A DNA stretch of 64,000 nucleotides, taken from Bacteroidales bacterium. Its GTDB lineage: Bacteria; Bacteroidota; Bacteroidia; Bacteroidales; Muribaculaceae. The stretch lies in NCBI GenBank assembly GCA_004557825.1, contig SFFL01000007.1:1-64000 (forward strand), read 5' to 3'. A program made the translations under genes and the position numbers. The notes under the pieces were generated by a model that saw only the letters and a program-made list of their open reading frames with translations, did not search any database and was not told where the DNA came from. Position 1 is the first letter of the stretch. Every line of letters begins with the position of its first letter. Shown here one piece after another: positions 24,899-33,597 of this stretch.

Positions 24899-25339
24899 AT
24901 GGAAAATTCAGTTAAGCAGGAACTTCTCGACCGCCGCTATCTGCGTATGGCGGCCATCTGGGCAGAGAATTCCTACTGCCAGCGCCGCAAGGTCGGTGCC
25001 ATAATCGTCAAGGATTCAATGATAATCTCCGACGGCTACAACGGCACACCTTCGGGCTTTGAGAATGTATGCGAGGATGAATATGGTGTGACAAAGCCGT
25101 ATGTGCTTCACGCCGAGGCCAATGCCATTACCAAAGTGGCCCGCAGCAATAATTCCTCCGACGGTGCAACGCTCTACATCACGGCTTCGCCCTGTGTGGA
25201 GTGTTCCAAGCTGATTATTCAGGCCGGTATCCGCCGTGTGGTTTACAATGAACTATACCGGATAACCGACGGAATCGAGCTGTTGCGCCGTGCCGGTGTG
25301 GAGTGTGTGCATATCCCCTCGCTCTCTTCTGAAATCTGA
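24899..25339 (+). CDS. Deoxycytidylate deaminase family protein
   Basis: The 146-residue protein is a zinc-dependent dCMP/cytidine deaminase-fold enzyme. HAEANAI supplies one zinc ligand and the proton-shuttling Glu, and PCVECSKLI supplies two Cys ligands. Together with SDGYNGTPSG and the long insert CEDEYGVTKPYV this fits dCMP deaminases (ComEB type), which make dUMP for thymidylate synthesis. The start at 24899 is the first ATG after the promoter. The next gene starts ten bases after its stop, so the S41 protease is probably on the same transcript. Confidence 0.92.
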   Translation: MENSVKQELLDRRYLRMAAIWAENSYCQRRKVGAIIVKDSMIISDGYNGTPSGFENVCEDEYGVTKPYVLHAEANAITKVARSNNSSDGATLYITASPCVECSKLIIQAGIRRVVYNELYRITDGIELLRRAGVECVHIPSLSSEI

Positions 25340-25349
25340 TTTCTCAGTT

Positions 25350-26996
25350 ATGTCACCATATAAGAAAATATCAATCTGGGTGCCGCTGATTTGTGCGGTA
25401 GTGTTTGTGGCCGGATTCTTAGCCGGCGAATGGGTTAACCGCGAGAGCGGTCCGACCGCAGCCCAGAAGAAATTCCAGACTATACTCAATCTCATCCGCA
25501 ACGACTATGTGGATGACGTGGACCTCGACAGCCTTATTGAACTGTCGATTCCCGGTTTGCTCTCGAACCTCGACCCTCACTCCGCCTATATTCCGGCGGC
25601 CGACCTGCAGGCTGTGAACGACGACCTTGAAGGCTCGTTCAGTGGTATCGGTATCCAGTTTATGATCGACAACGATACCATCAAGGTTATTGAAGTGATT
25701 TCCGGCGGCCCTGCCGAGAAGGTGGGCGTGCTTCCCGGCGACCGTATCGTAAAGGTCGACGGCGAGGATGTGGCCGGAGTGGGCATTACCAACGAACAGG
25801 TGCTCAGCCGTCTGCGCGGCCCTCGCGACACTCGCGTGGAACTTGCTCTGCGCCGGTCCAATTCCAAGAAACTGCTGCACTACGACCTCACCCGCGGCGA
25901 CATTCCGGTGAATACGGTTGATGCATCGTATATCGTTTCGCCCGGCATCGGCTATGTGAGAGTGAACAAGTTTGGCCGCACCACCTACGATGAATTCTTC
26001 CAGAGCCTCAACGACCTGCACCGCCAGGGCGCGCAGGACTATATCATTGACCTTCGTGGCAATGCCGGCGGATATATGGAAATAGCCTATATGATGGCCA
26101 ATGAATTCCTCGACCGCGGCCAGATAATCGTAAGCACCAAAGGTCGTGTGATTGACGCCAATTCCGTAATCCCCGCCGACGGCAACGGTTCATTCCGTGA
26201 AAGTCAGGTGGTGGTTCTGCTTGACGAATTCTCGGCATCATCGTCGGAAATCTTCGCCGGTGCGCTGCAGGACAACGACCGAGGTCTTATCATCGGTCGC
26301 CGTTCGTTCGGCAAGGGCTTGATACAGCGGCAGATGACGCTGCCCGATTCGTCGGCTGTGCGTCTGACCGTAGGTAGATATTACACACCTTCAGGCCGCT
26401 GCATACAGAAAGATTACTCCAACCTCAACCTCTACGAGCACGATATAATCGACCGCTACAACCGTGGCGAGATGTTCTCGGCCGATTCTATAAAGATGAA
26501 TGTCGGTGAGAAGTTTACCACCGTAGGTGGCCGTCCGGTTTATTCCGGCGGTGGCATTATGCCCGATATCTTCGTGCCCAACGACACCTCCGGCGTAACT
26601 TCATATTATATTAATGTGGTCAATGCCGGACTGCTTCAGCGCTTCGCCTTCGACTTTGTCGACGACAACCGCGAGCTGCTTGAAGGCGCCAAGAATGTGG
26701 AGGAACTTCAGCAACTCCTGCCTGCCGACGACACCCTGCTGCGGCAATTTGTGTTGTTTGCCTCGCGCAACGGCATACCTGCCCGCTGGTATTATATCAA
26801 CATTTCGCACGATTTGATTGTTAATCAACTGAAGGCCCTGATAGCCCGCGATGCTATGGGATATAACGCCTACTTTGAGATAGCAAACTCTGCCGACGTG
26901 AATGTGAAACGCGCGGTGGAGGAACTTCTCAACGGTACGGCGGCTTTCCCCATAACCTATCGTCCGCAGGGCACTCCGGCCAATAACAAGAAATGA
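25350..26996 (+). CDS. C-terminal processing peptidase, S41 family
   Basis: The 548-residue protein begins with an N-terminal membrane anchor (residues 7-26). A PDZ domain at about 95-170 (GSFSGIGIQF, GVLPGDRIVKVDGEDV) and an S41 protease domain follow. The catalytic pair is likely Ser297 (in FSASSSEIFAGAL) and Lys322 (in SFGKGLIQ), 25 residues apart as in CtpA/D1 proteases. These enzymes trim C-termini of periplasmic proteins. The C-terminal 170 residues are an extra domain typical for Bacteroidetes homologues. The frame is open 20 codons upstream inside the deaminase gene; the ATG at 25350 is the better start because the membrane anchor then begins at once. Confidence 0.93.
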   Translation: MSPYKKISIWVPLICAVVFVAGFLAGEWVNRESGPTAAQKKFQTILNLIRNDYVDDVDLDSLIELSIPGLLSNLDPHSAYIPAADLQAVNDDLEGSFSGIGIQFMIDNDTIKVIEVISGGPAEKVGVLPGDRIVKVDGEDVAGVGITNEQVLSRLRGPRDTRVELALRRSNSKKLLHYDLTRGDIPVNTVDASYIVSPGIGYVRVNKFGRTTYDEFFQSLNDLHRQGAQDYIIDLRGNAGGYMEIAYMMANEFLDRGQIIVSTKGRVIDANSVIPADGNGSFRESQVVVLLDEFSASSSEIFAGALQDNDRGLIIGRRSFGKGLIQRQMTLPDSSAVRLTVGRYYTPSGRCIQKDYSNLNLYEHDIIDRYNRGEMFSADSIKMNVGEKFTTVGGRPVYSGGGIMPDIFVPNDTSGVTSYYINVVNAGLLQRFAFDFVDDNRELLEGAKNVEELQQLLPADDTLLRQFVLFASRNGIPARWYYINISHDLIVNQLKALIARDAMGYNAYFEIANSADVNVKRAVEELLNGTAAFPITYRPQGTPANNKK

Positions 26997-27003
26997 ATCT
27001 GAA

Positions 27004-27570
27004 ATGAATAAGGAAGAAATCCGCAACCGCGTAAAGGCTCGTAAAAGTCTGCTTACCGCCGCTGAAAAGCGCGCTGCCGCATACGAAGTGTTCCGCCGTC
27101 TGGAGCAGTCGGCAGCCTTTGCCCTGTCAGAAAACATATTGCTCTATCACTCGCTCCCCGATGAGCTGCCAACCAGGGAATTTCTTGACAAATGGGCAGA
27201 ACGCAAGCATTTCTTCCTGCCGAGGGTCAATGGCGTGAACCTCGACATCCTTCCCTACGACCGTTCGCGGATGGCCTTGGGCGCCTTCCAAATCGAGGAG
27301 CCGCAGGGCGACGACGTGGCCGACATCTCCCAGATAGAGATGGTGGTTGTGCCGGCTGTGGCATACGACCGCAGGGGCAACCGTGTGGGTCGCGGCAAGG
27401 GATATTACGACCGCCTGTTGTCCTCCACCCGCGCTGCCAAAGTGGGTGTGGGCTTCGATTTCCAGCTCCTCGACGAGGAGATACCCAGCGAACCGCACGA
27501 TGTGGCGGTGGATATGGTTATCACCGAGTCGCGCAGGATTGTAATCAGGCATCTTCCGCGCCGCCGCTGA
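27004..27570 (+). CDS. 5-formyltetrahydrofolate cyclo-ligase
   Basis: The 188-residue protein converts 5-formyl-THF to 5,10-methenyl-THF using ATP. The family motif GNRVGRGKGYYDRLL is clear, as is the VVPAVAYDRRG strand before it. The Asp and Arg/Lys residues that bind Mg-ATP lie in those segments. It begins seven bases after the protease stop and so is the third gene of the dCMP deaminase transcript. That links two folate/thymidylate enzymes with a protease. Confidence 0.94.
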   Translation: MNKEEIRNRVKARKSLLTAAEKRAAAYEVFRRLEQSAAFALSENILLYHSLPDELPTREFLDKWAERKHFFLPRVNGVNLDILPYDRSRMALGAFQIEEPQGDDVADISQIEMVVVPAVAYDRRGNRVGRGKGYYDRLLSSTRAAKVGVGFDFQLLDEEIPSEPHDVAVDMVITESRRIVIRHLPRRR

Positions 27571-27619
27571 CGTGTTGCGACTGCGAATTGCTGCTGACGT
27601 GTTGCGACTGCGAATTGCT
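27566..27619 (+). repeat. Perfect 27-bp tandem duplication
   Basis: 27566-27592 and 27593-27619 are two identical 27-bp units beginning GCTGACG, followed by a partial third unit. The first unit starts inside the last codon of the cyclo-ligase gene and includes its TGA. The core GTTGCGACTGC also occurs in the array at 5575-5666. Confidence 0.9.
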
Positions 27620-27682
27620 CCTGACGGGCTATGCCTCTGCGGCGTCGCTGACTTTTTTTAATGAACCAATCAACTAAAGGCT

Positions 27683-29710
27683 TTGATTTCTGTACAGAAC
27701 CTCTCGGTAGAATTTTCTGCTAAATCGCTTTTCGACAATATCAATTATGTTATAAACCGCCGCGACCGCATAGCCCTGGTGGGCAAGAACGGTGCGGGCA
27801 AATCGACGATGCTGAAAATCATCGCCGGATTGCAGCGGCCTACCTCCGGCCAGGTGGCGGTGCCTGCCGACACCACTATCGGCTACCTCCCCCAGCAGAT
27901 GAAGCTCACCGACACACGCACCGTCGTGGAGGAGGTGAGGGAAGCCTTCTCGCATATTGATGATATGCAGAAGCGGCTCGACCGGCTCAATGCAGAGCTG
28001 GCCGAGCGCACCGATTATGAGTCGGCCGACTATCAGCGGCTAATCGACGATGTGGCTGACCTGTCGGAACGGTTAGCTATGGAGCAGAGTGAGAATGCCG
28101 AGGCCGAGATGGAGAAAACGCTGATTGGTCTTGGCTTTCTTCGCAGCGACTTCAACCGCCTCACATCAGAATTTTCCGGCGGCTGGCGTATGCGCATAGA
28201 GTTGGCAAAACTTCTGCTGCGTAGGCCCGATGTGCTGCTGCTCGACGAGCCTACCAACCATCTTGACATCGAGTCGATTCAGTGGCTGGAGCAATTTCTG
28301 GCCACGAAAGCCAATGCCGTGGTGCTTGTGAGCCACGACCGCGCATTTATCGACAATGTCACCAACCGCACCATCGAGATTTCCTGCGGAAAGATCTACG
28401 ATTATGCTGTGAATTATTCAAAGTTTGTGCAGCTGCGCAAGGAAAGGGTGGAGCAGCAGATGCGTGCATATCAGAATCAGCAGAAGGAAATTGCCGATAC
28501 GGAGGCGTTTATTGAGCGTTTCCGCTATAAAGCCACCAAGGCTGTGCAGGTGCAGAGCCGTATGAAGCAGTTGGCCAAGATAGAGCGCATAGAGGTGGAT
28601 GAGGTGGATACCTCGCACCTGAATCTGCGATTTCCTCCGGCTCCCCGCTCCGGCGACTATCCTCTGATTCTGGAGGATGTGGGCAAACGCTACGGCGACC
28701 ATCAAGTGTTTGACCATTGCACCTTCACCATCAAACGCGGCGAGAAAGTGGCGTTTGTGGGGAAGAATGGCGAAGGCAAATCCACCCTGGTGAAGTGTAT
28801 TATGAATGAAATTCCTTTCACCGGTACACTGAAGGTAGGGCACAATGTGAAAATCGGCTATTTCGCGCAGAATCAGGCACAGCTCCTCGATGAAGATATT
28901 ACCGTATTCGACACCATCGACCGAGTGGCTGTGGGCGATATACGCACAAAAATTCGCGACATCCTTGGTGCGTTTATGTTTGGAGGCGAGGCATCGGATA
29001 AGAAAGTGAAAGTGCTTTCCGGTGGCGAGAAAACTCGTCTGGCGATGATTCGTCTGCTCCTTGAGCCGGTGAATCTGCTCATACTCGACGAGCCTACCAA
29101 CCACCTGGATATGGCCACGAAGGATATTCTCAAACAGGCCATAAAGGATTTTACGGGCACTGTGATCGTTGTTAGCCACGATCGTGAATTTCTCGACGGA
29201 CTGGTAGAGAAGGTGTATGAATTCGGAGGTGGCAAGGTAAGAGAATGTCTCGGCGGAATCTATGAATTCCTGGAGAAGAAAAAACTTGCATCGCTCCGCG
29301 AACTGGAGCGTGCTACCGGCACTGAGCCTCAGAAGCAGGCTCTGAAACAAGCACCGGCAGCCGAGGCTAAGGCAGAACCCGGTAAGACTTCGTCGGCTCC
29401 TCAGAAGGAAAGTGCTCCGTCGGCTCCGAAACTGACCTATGCCGAGCAGCGCGAGCGCGACAAAATGCTGCGCAAGGCGGCTAAGAAAGTTGAGGAAGCG
29501 GAGACCGCAATCACGCGTATCGAAGGTGAGATAGCTGCCATAGAGGCTAGGCTGGCATCCGGCGATACCGGCAGTGGCGCGGATGCGGCGTCGGGCGAAT
29601 CTATTTTCGATCAGCACGCACGTCTTCAGCGCAATCTGGAAAACGCTATGTCGGTATGGGAGTTGGCCTCCTCGGAGCACGAGGAGCTGGCAGCCCGTTT
29701 CGCCCGTTGA
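27683..29710 (+). CDS. ABC-F family ATPase
   Basis: The 675-residue protein has two ABC domains in one chain and no membrane segments. Walker A motifs are GKNGAGKST and GKNGEGKST, signatures FSGGWRMR and LSGGEKTR, and both Walker B motifs end LLLDEPTNHLD or LILDEPTNHLD. The linker between the domains and the charged coiled-coil C-terminal tail (about 545-675) fit ribosome-associated ABC-F proteins of the Uup type. These act in translation or, in some members, in antibiotic protection. The start is TTG at 27683: the in-frame TGA at 27662 excludes any ATG upstream, and the sequence MISVQNLSVEF fits the family N-terminus. Confidence 0.92.
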   Translation: MISVQNLSVEFSAKSLFDNINYVINRRDRIALVGKNGAGKSTMLKIIAGLQRPTSGQVAVPADTTIGYLPQQMKLTDTRTVVEEVREAFSHIDDMQKRLDRLNAELAERTDYESADYQRLIDDVADLSERLAMEQSENAEAEMEKTLIGLGFLRSDFNRLTSEFSGGWRMRIELAKLLLRRPDVLLLDEPTNHLDIESIQWLEQFLATKANAVVLVSHDRAFIDNVTNRTIEISCGKIYDYAVNYSKFVQLRKERVEQQMRAYQNQQKEIADTEAFIERFRYKATKAVQVQSRMKQLAKIERIEVDEVDTSHLNLRFPPAPRSGDYPLILEDVGKRYGDHQVFDHCTFTIKRGEKVAFVGKNGEGKSTLVKCIMNEIPFTGTLKVGHNVKIGYFAQNQAQLLDEDITVFDTIDRVAVGDIRTKIRDILGAFMFGGEASDKKVKVLSGGEKTRLAMIRLLLEPVNLLILDEPTNHLDMATKDILKQAIKDFTGTVIVVSHDREFLDGLVEKVYEFGGGKVRECLGGIYEFLEKKKLASLRELERATGTEPQKQALKQAPAAEAKAEPGKTSSAPQKESAPSAPKLTYAEQRERDKMLRKAAKKVEEAETAITRIEGEIAAIEARLASGDTGSGADAASGESIFDQHARLQRNLENAMSVWELASSEHEELAARFAR

Positions 29711-29861
29711 GCCGACAGTGCATTTCGCCCGCTGATAAGTAGGGTTGTAGCTCCTCAGAAGCGCTTTAGTGGTGCATAGCAGTAAACAATCAAGGCGGTA
29801 ATTCGGTTATATTAAGGAAGAGCAAAAATTACTCAGTAAACCTTTATAACTTAATATAACA

Positions 29862-30380
29862 ATGATTACTTCCAAGATTAAATTTACTCCCGAATATGCA
29901 CGGGATAATGATGTTTTCTATGCCGATGGTGGCGTGGAAGTGGAGAATCTTACCCCCGAACTCGTTTGGCGTAATCTCACCAATGTCTCGATATGGCCCC
30001 GCCTCGACAAAAGCATTGTAGATGCCGGATTTGAGGATGTAGGGCAGTCTGACCCACATCTTTACGATAAAGCACAATTTTATCTCGACCTCGCCGGTGA
30101 GCAGAAAGTGCGCGCCAATGTAATATATTGTGTCGGACCGAAAGATGACCGAGCCGGCAAACTTGCCTATGAGGCTACAGTTTTCGGTAATGATGGTCAG
30201 GAACTCTATACATATGTGGCTGAATTTGTAGTGGGCGTGCCCGACAAAAATGGTGTTTTCGATGTAATGGCAGCCATTTCAGGTAAGCTGAAGAAGAATC
30301 CCTCGGAGCCGAAGAATCTTGGCGACGAACTGCTTGTCGACCTTCAGAATCTTGCCGACTGGTCGCGCCGCCACCACTGA
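29862..30380 (+). CDS. Hypothetical protein, possible SRPBCC/START-like fold
   Basis: The 172-residue protein has no signal peptide or membrane segment. The segment LTPELVWRNLTNVSIWPRLD resembles the first helix-strand unit of SRPBCC (polyketide cyclase-like) proteins, and the following YDKAQFYLDL and ATVFGNDGQELYTYVAEFVV could be its beta strands. That fold assignment is inference and no ligand is evident. It stands alone, 151 bases after the ABC-F gene, and ends at a clear terminator at 30.42 kb. Confidence 0.7.
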   Translation: MITSKIKFTPEYARDNDVFYADGGVEVENLTPELVWRNLTNVSIWPRLDKSIVDAGFEDVGQSDPHLYDKAQFYLDLAGEQKVRANVIYCVGPKDDRAGKLAYEATVFGNDGQELYTYVAEFVVGVPDKNGVFDVMAAISGKLKKNPSEPKNLGDELLVDLQNLADWSRRHH

Positions 30381-30420
30381 TACTGCCTCAATTCAGACAT
30401 ATCACAGGTAATGTGAACTA

Positions 30421-30450
30421 AAAAATCCAACGGTTTGTTGGATTTTTTTG
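30421..30450 (+). terminator. Terminator after the SRPBCC-like gene
   Basis: An 11-bp A/T-flanked stem (30421-30431 against 30437-30447) with loop GGTTT and a run of T. Its descending arm contains the TTG at 30438-30440 that serves as -33 element for the next promoter. Confidence 0.85.
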
Positions 30451-30468
30451 TGTAAATACATACCTTTG
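30438..30468 (+). promoter_or_regulatory. Promoter of the esterase gene, overlapping the terminator
   Basis: TTG at 30438-30440, 20 bases, TACCTTTG at 30461-30468. The -33 element lies inside the preceding terminator hairpin. Confidence 0.65.
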
Positions 30469-30551
30469 TAGAGAAGAATCACCGCTCTTGACTTTTCTTT
30501 TTGTTTTTAACCCTAATTGTAGCATATATACCTAACCACTTTAATATTATA

Positions 30552-31442
30552 ATGAAACCAATCCGAATCGCACTTGCCGTATTGGCTGCCGCACTTATTG
30601 TGCCTTGCGCCGCTGCAAAGAAAAAGACTCCCGCGCAGCCGGTTAAACCCGAACGTGTCACTGTAGTATGGAATAATCACGATGTGAACCCCGACGGCAC
30701 TCCCGCCGATTCCACAGTGATGTATATTTATCAGCCCGTGAAAGAGAAAGCCAACGGCACAACCGTGCTGATGACTCCCGGCGGTGGCTACGGCTTTGTG
30801 TCGATGCAGAATGAAGGATATGACTGGGTGGACTGGTTCAACGACAATGGCTACACTGTGGCTATTCTGAATTACCGTCTGCCTAACGGCGACTTTAAAA
30901 AGCCTATCACCGATGCACAGCGCGCTCTTGGTATCCTGAAGGAGAAAAGCGCAGATCTTGGCATTAATCCCGACCGCATAGGCATTATGGGCTTCTCGGC
31001 CGGAGGCCACCTCTCGGCTATCACCTCGGTGCTCCCTCTGCCCGAAGGTGAAGAGGGTAAAGGACTTGCCCGTCCGGCATTCTCGGTGCTGATTTATCCG
31101 GTAATTTCCATGACTCCTCAGCTCACACATCACGGTTCACGTATCAACCTGTTGGGCAGCGGTGCCACACCCTCTAAGGAACTTGAATTCAGTACCGAAC
31201 TGCGTGTGGATGGCAATACTCCTCCCGCATTTCTGGTGCACGCCAATGACGACGACTGTGTAAATCCCGCCAATTCCATCGCCTACTATCAGGCTATGAT
31301 GAAGGCTAACCGTCCGGTAGAGATGCACATTTTTCCCAGTGGCAGACACGGGTTTGGCTTCTCTGAGAATTTCCCGGGGCACAACAGTATGATTTATGCC
31401 CTCGACAACTGGCTGCAGCGCCTTTTCCCCGCAGATGAGTAA
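30552..31442 (+). CDS. Secreted alpha/beta hydrolase, acetyl-esterase-like
   Basis: The chosen ATG gives 296 residues with a signal peptide (MKPIRIALAVLAAALIVPCAAA); the frame is open 17 codons further but without signal features. The fold is an alpha/beta hydrolase with an oxyanion region TPGGGYGFVS, nucleophile Ser in GFSAGGH, Asp in ANDDDCVNP and His in GRHGFG. Close relatives in Bacteroidetes deacetylate or de-esterify plant polysaccharides (BD-FAE, acetylxylan esterase type). The neighbouring SGNH hydrolase and the broken ROK and GH88 genes agree with a glycan role. Its stop lies one base from the stop of the convergent SGNH gene. Confidence 0.85.
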   Translation: MKPIRIALAVLAAALIVPCAAAKKKTPAQPVKPERVTVVWNNHDVNPDGTPADSTVMYIYQPVKEKANGTTVLMTPGGGYGFVSMQNEGYDWVDWFNDNGYTVAILNYRLPNGDFKKPITDAQRALGILKEKSADLGINPDRIGIMGFSAGGHLSAITSVLPLPEGEEGKGLARPAFSVLIYPVISMTPQLTHHGSRINLLGSGATPSKELEFSTELRVDGNTPPAFLVHANDDDCVNPANSIAYYQAMMKANRPVEMHIFPSGRHGFGFSENFPGHNSMIYALDNWLQRLFPADE

Positions 31443-31443
31443 T

Positions 31444-32118
31444 CTACTTGATAAAGGCTGCGACCTGACGTGATATTTCGGCCATTCCATCTATGGTGGG
31501 GTGGCCGTTTTTCGTGGCGATATTCTTCACTACGAGCATAGGAATGCCGTAATGCTTGCAGATAGTTTCGGCAGAACTGATGATTTCGGGCTTGTTGCCA
31601 TCCCAAATCATAAAGTAAATTTTCACGTTGGGGTAGCGGGCAATTGCGTTTTCCAGCAGTTTGGCCAAAGCAGGACGATAGCTGGCGATGTCGTCTTTGG
31701 TGATTCCGGAATATTTGAATTCGCCGATGGGAGAATTAGCCCAGGAATCATTTGTGGAGCCGAAAATCAGGATTATGTCGGGCGAACCAAGGTCGAAGAT
31801 GCGGGTGTTGAAGGAACGGTCGGTGAAATCCTCGCCTAAATATCCGGTCGTGGAAATGGTAGAGCCGGAGAAACTGTTGTTGCGCTCCAGCAGGTAACCA
31901 TTCTCTTTAATCAGACGGTGCCACCAGGTCTGGTCTACGCGCGAAACGTCGGTCTGTATCGTGTCCTGGTCGGCAAAATACCAGGTGGCGTTGGTAGATG
32001 GTTCGTGGAACCCTTTGAATGTGGAATATGAGTCGCCGAGAATCGAAATTCTTTCGCGGGCACCGGAGGTAAATGTGGTGAGAAGCAGAGCTGCGGCGAG
32101 CAGAAGATAATGTTTCAT
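31444..32118 (-). CDS. Secreted SGNH/GDSL hydrolase
   Basis: The 224-residue protein has a signal peptide (MKHYLLLAAALLLTTFTSGA) and an SGNH esterase fold. Block I is ISILGDSYSTF with Ser30 as nucleophile, block III is FGSTNDSW, and block V is GHPTIDGM with Asp and His of the triad. Members of this type act as carbohydrate acetyl esterases or lipases. It is convergent with the acetyl-esterase-like gene, with a single base between the stops and no terminator between them. A 13-base palindrome lies upstream, at 32175-32187. Confidence 0.88.
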   Translation of the reverse strand: MKHYLLLAAALLLTTFTSGARERISILGDSYSTFKGFHEPSTNATWYFADQDTIQTDVSRVDQTWWHRLIKENGYLLERNNSFSGSTISTTGYLGEDFTDRSFNTRIFDLGSPDIILIFGSTNDSWANSPIGEFKYSGITKDDIASYRPALAKLLENAIARYPNVKIYFMIWDGNKPEIISSAETICKHYGIPMLVVKNIATKNGHPTIDGMAEISRQVAAFIK

Positions 32119-32174
32119 GGCTCTAATGTGATGCGGTTATAATGATTGTAAAATTTCATACGATATAAATAATA

Positions 32175-32187
32175 CGATTTAAAATCG
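32175..32187. promoter_or_regulatory. AT-rich palindrome upstream of the SGNH gene
   Basis: CGATTT, one base, AAATCG forms a perfect dyad 57 bases before the SGNH start codon and just before the ROK pseudogene. It might be an operator; I know of no matching regulator. Confidence 0.25.
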
Positions 32188-32195
32188 AATATATT

Positions 32196-33115
32196 GTGCA
32201 CAGGGGATTTATTGCACTGTCTACTTCCCTTTTGCGGCCGGCTGATTATCCCTCGGGCATCATAGGCGGGTACCTGCCCAACTTCCCGTCGTTTCGCGAT
32301 GGTGTGGCCCTCGGACCATATCTTGAGGAGATTTGCAAAGTGCCGGTGTTCATCAACAACGACGGCGACCTCTTTGCCTTCGGCGAGGCCACCGGCGGCG
32401 CTCTCCCGGCGATAAACAAGCGGATTGCAGATTTAGATGCCATAAAGTGTATAAAAACCTGATAGGCTATACCTTCGGTACCGGTCTCGGTATCGGCGAG
32501 GTAATCAACGGCCAGCTCAACACCGGCAACAACTCCTGTGTGGAAACCTTCTGCCTGCGAGGTAAAACCAACCCCGACAATATCGTGGAGGACTATGCCG
32601 CAATCCGTGCCTTCACTCGTGAATATAAGGCGCTTAGCGGCTACGAAGGCGATGACCTTACCCCCTACGATATTTTTAAAATAGCCGAAGGCGAAAAAGA
32701 GGGCAACCCGGAAGCGGCCCGCGATGCATTCTCCCGGTTTGGCGAAGTTGCCGGAGATGCATTTGCCACAGCCGTGACACTGTCGGATTCCTTAGTCGTA
32801 GTGGGCGGCGGACTTACCGGCGCTATGAAATATATCCTGCCGAGCCTGCTGAAAGAGATGCGCTCTGACATCGGTACTCTGAGCGGCGACCGCATCGGCC
32901 GCCTCCCAATGCGTGTGTTCAACCTCGACGATGAAGCTGAATTTGCCAAGTTTGTAGTCGGCGATTCCAGAGAAATCACCATCCCAGGCACCGACCGGAA
33001 GGTAATCTACGACCCGATGAAACGTACCGGCATAACGGTAAGCAAACTCGGAGCTTCAAAAGCTATCTCTATCGGCGCATATAACTTCGCCCTTTCCCAG
33101 CTTGACAAAAAATAA
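32196..33115 (+). pseudogene. ROK-family sugar kinase, 5'-truncated and frameshifted
   Basis: The frame from 32196 encodes PADYPSGIIGGYLPNF and VFINNDGDLFAFGEA, typical of the middle of ROK kinases, and stops at 32462. The rest (KVYKNLIGYTFGTGLGIG, NSCVETFC, VVVGGGLTGA to ALSQLDKK) continues in another frame to 33115. Restoring one C near 32443, giving DAHKVYKNL, would rejoin the two. The N-terminal 100 or so residues, including the phosphate-binding DxGGT motif, are absent. The words FPFA and GPADYP also fall in different frames near 32225, hinting at an older indel. The gene cannot make an active kinase. Intact relatives phosphorylate glucose or N-acetyl sugars. Confidence 0.85.
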
Positions 33116-33153
33116 GACCTTATAATCAATCATTAAAATTCCTGAATCACATC

Positions 33154-33474
33154 GTGCTGAAAAGTTATTTCAAATTTCTCGTTTTTGCCGCCGTTATCCT
33201 GAGCCTGGCCGGTTCATCGTGTAAGGAAACCGACCACGATATTGGGTTCCAGGTTAACTGCAGTTTCGGCGAGGGGTTGAGTCTGAACGATTCTTCCGAC
33301 TATAGCCGTATGATGATTGCCGCCGCCGATACCCTGGCAGCGCGATTCAATCCTCGTGTGGGCTGTATAAAGAACTGGAATAAAAAAGAATTCCCCGCAG
33401 ATTTTCAGGCACGCTGGGTGCGCTTTTCTGCCGATGCTCCCTGTCGGGCCACTGCCACCCTTCTTTATAAATGA
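33154..33474 (+). pseudogene. Remnant of a GH88 unsaturated glucuronyl hydrolase lipoprotein
   Basis: From a GTG, 106 codons encode a lipoprotein signal (LSLAGSSCK). This jumps at once to a segment typical of GH88 enzymes: DHDIGFQVNCSFGEG, DTLAARFNPRVGCIKNW. After KKEFP the match ends, and the last 25 residues (ARWVRFSADAPCRATATLLYK) look like the final beta strands of another secreted protein. Roughly 100 N-terminal residues and most of the catalytic barrel are missing, so this is a double-deletion remnant, possibly a fusion. GH88 enzymes process oligosaccharides released by polysaccharide lyases. It follows the ROK pseudogene by 38 bases. Confidence 0.7.
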
Positions 33475-33522
33475 TGGAATAGGATAATATAGTTTTATAA
33501 ATGATTGAATAGGATAATAATA
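33465..33522 (+). repeat. 30-bp direct repeat, two copies
   Basis: Two imperfect copies beginning TTATAAATGAT and containing GGAATAGGATAATA lie at 33465-33492 and 33495-33522. The first overlaps the end of the GH88 remnant, including its stop. Confidence 0.8.
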
Positions 33523-33596
33523 GTCTTACAATACGTAATAGAGTCTAACAAACGTAATATTGTCTAACAAACGTAATTATAGTCTAACAAACGTTG
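33522..33596 (+). repeat. 19-bp tandem repeats, about four copies
   Basis: Units based on GTCTAACAAACGTAAT follow at 33522-33540, 33541-33559, 33560-33578 and 33579-33596. The first is the most diverged and the last is truncated. They lie directly between the 30-bp repeats and the terminator. Confidence 0.85.
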
Positions 33597-33597
33597 G

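Noticed and set aside
33522..33596. Possible CRISPR remnant
   Set aside because: The 19-bp period has only 3-4 variable bases between repeated words, far too short for spacers.
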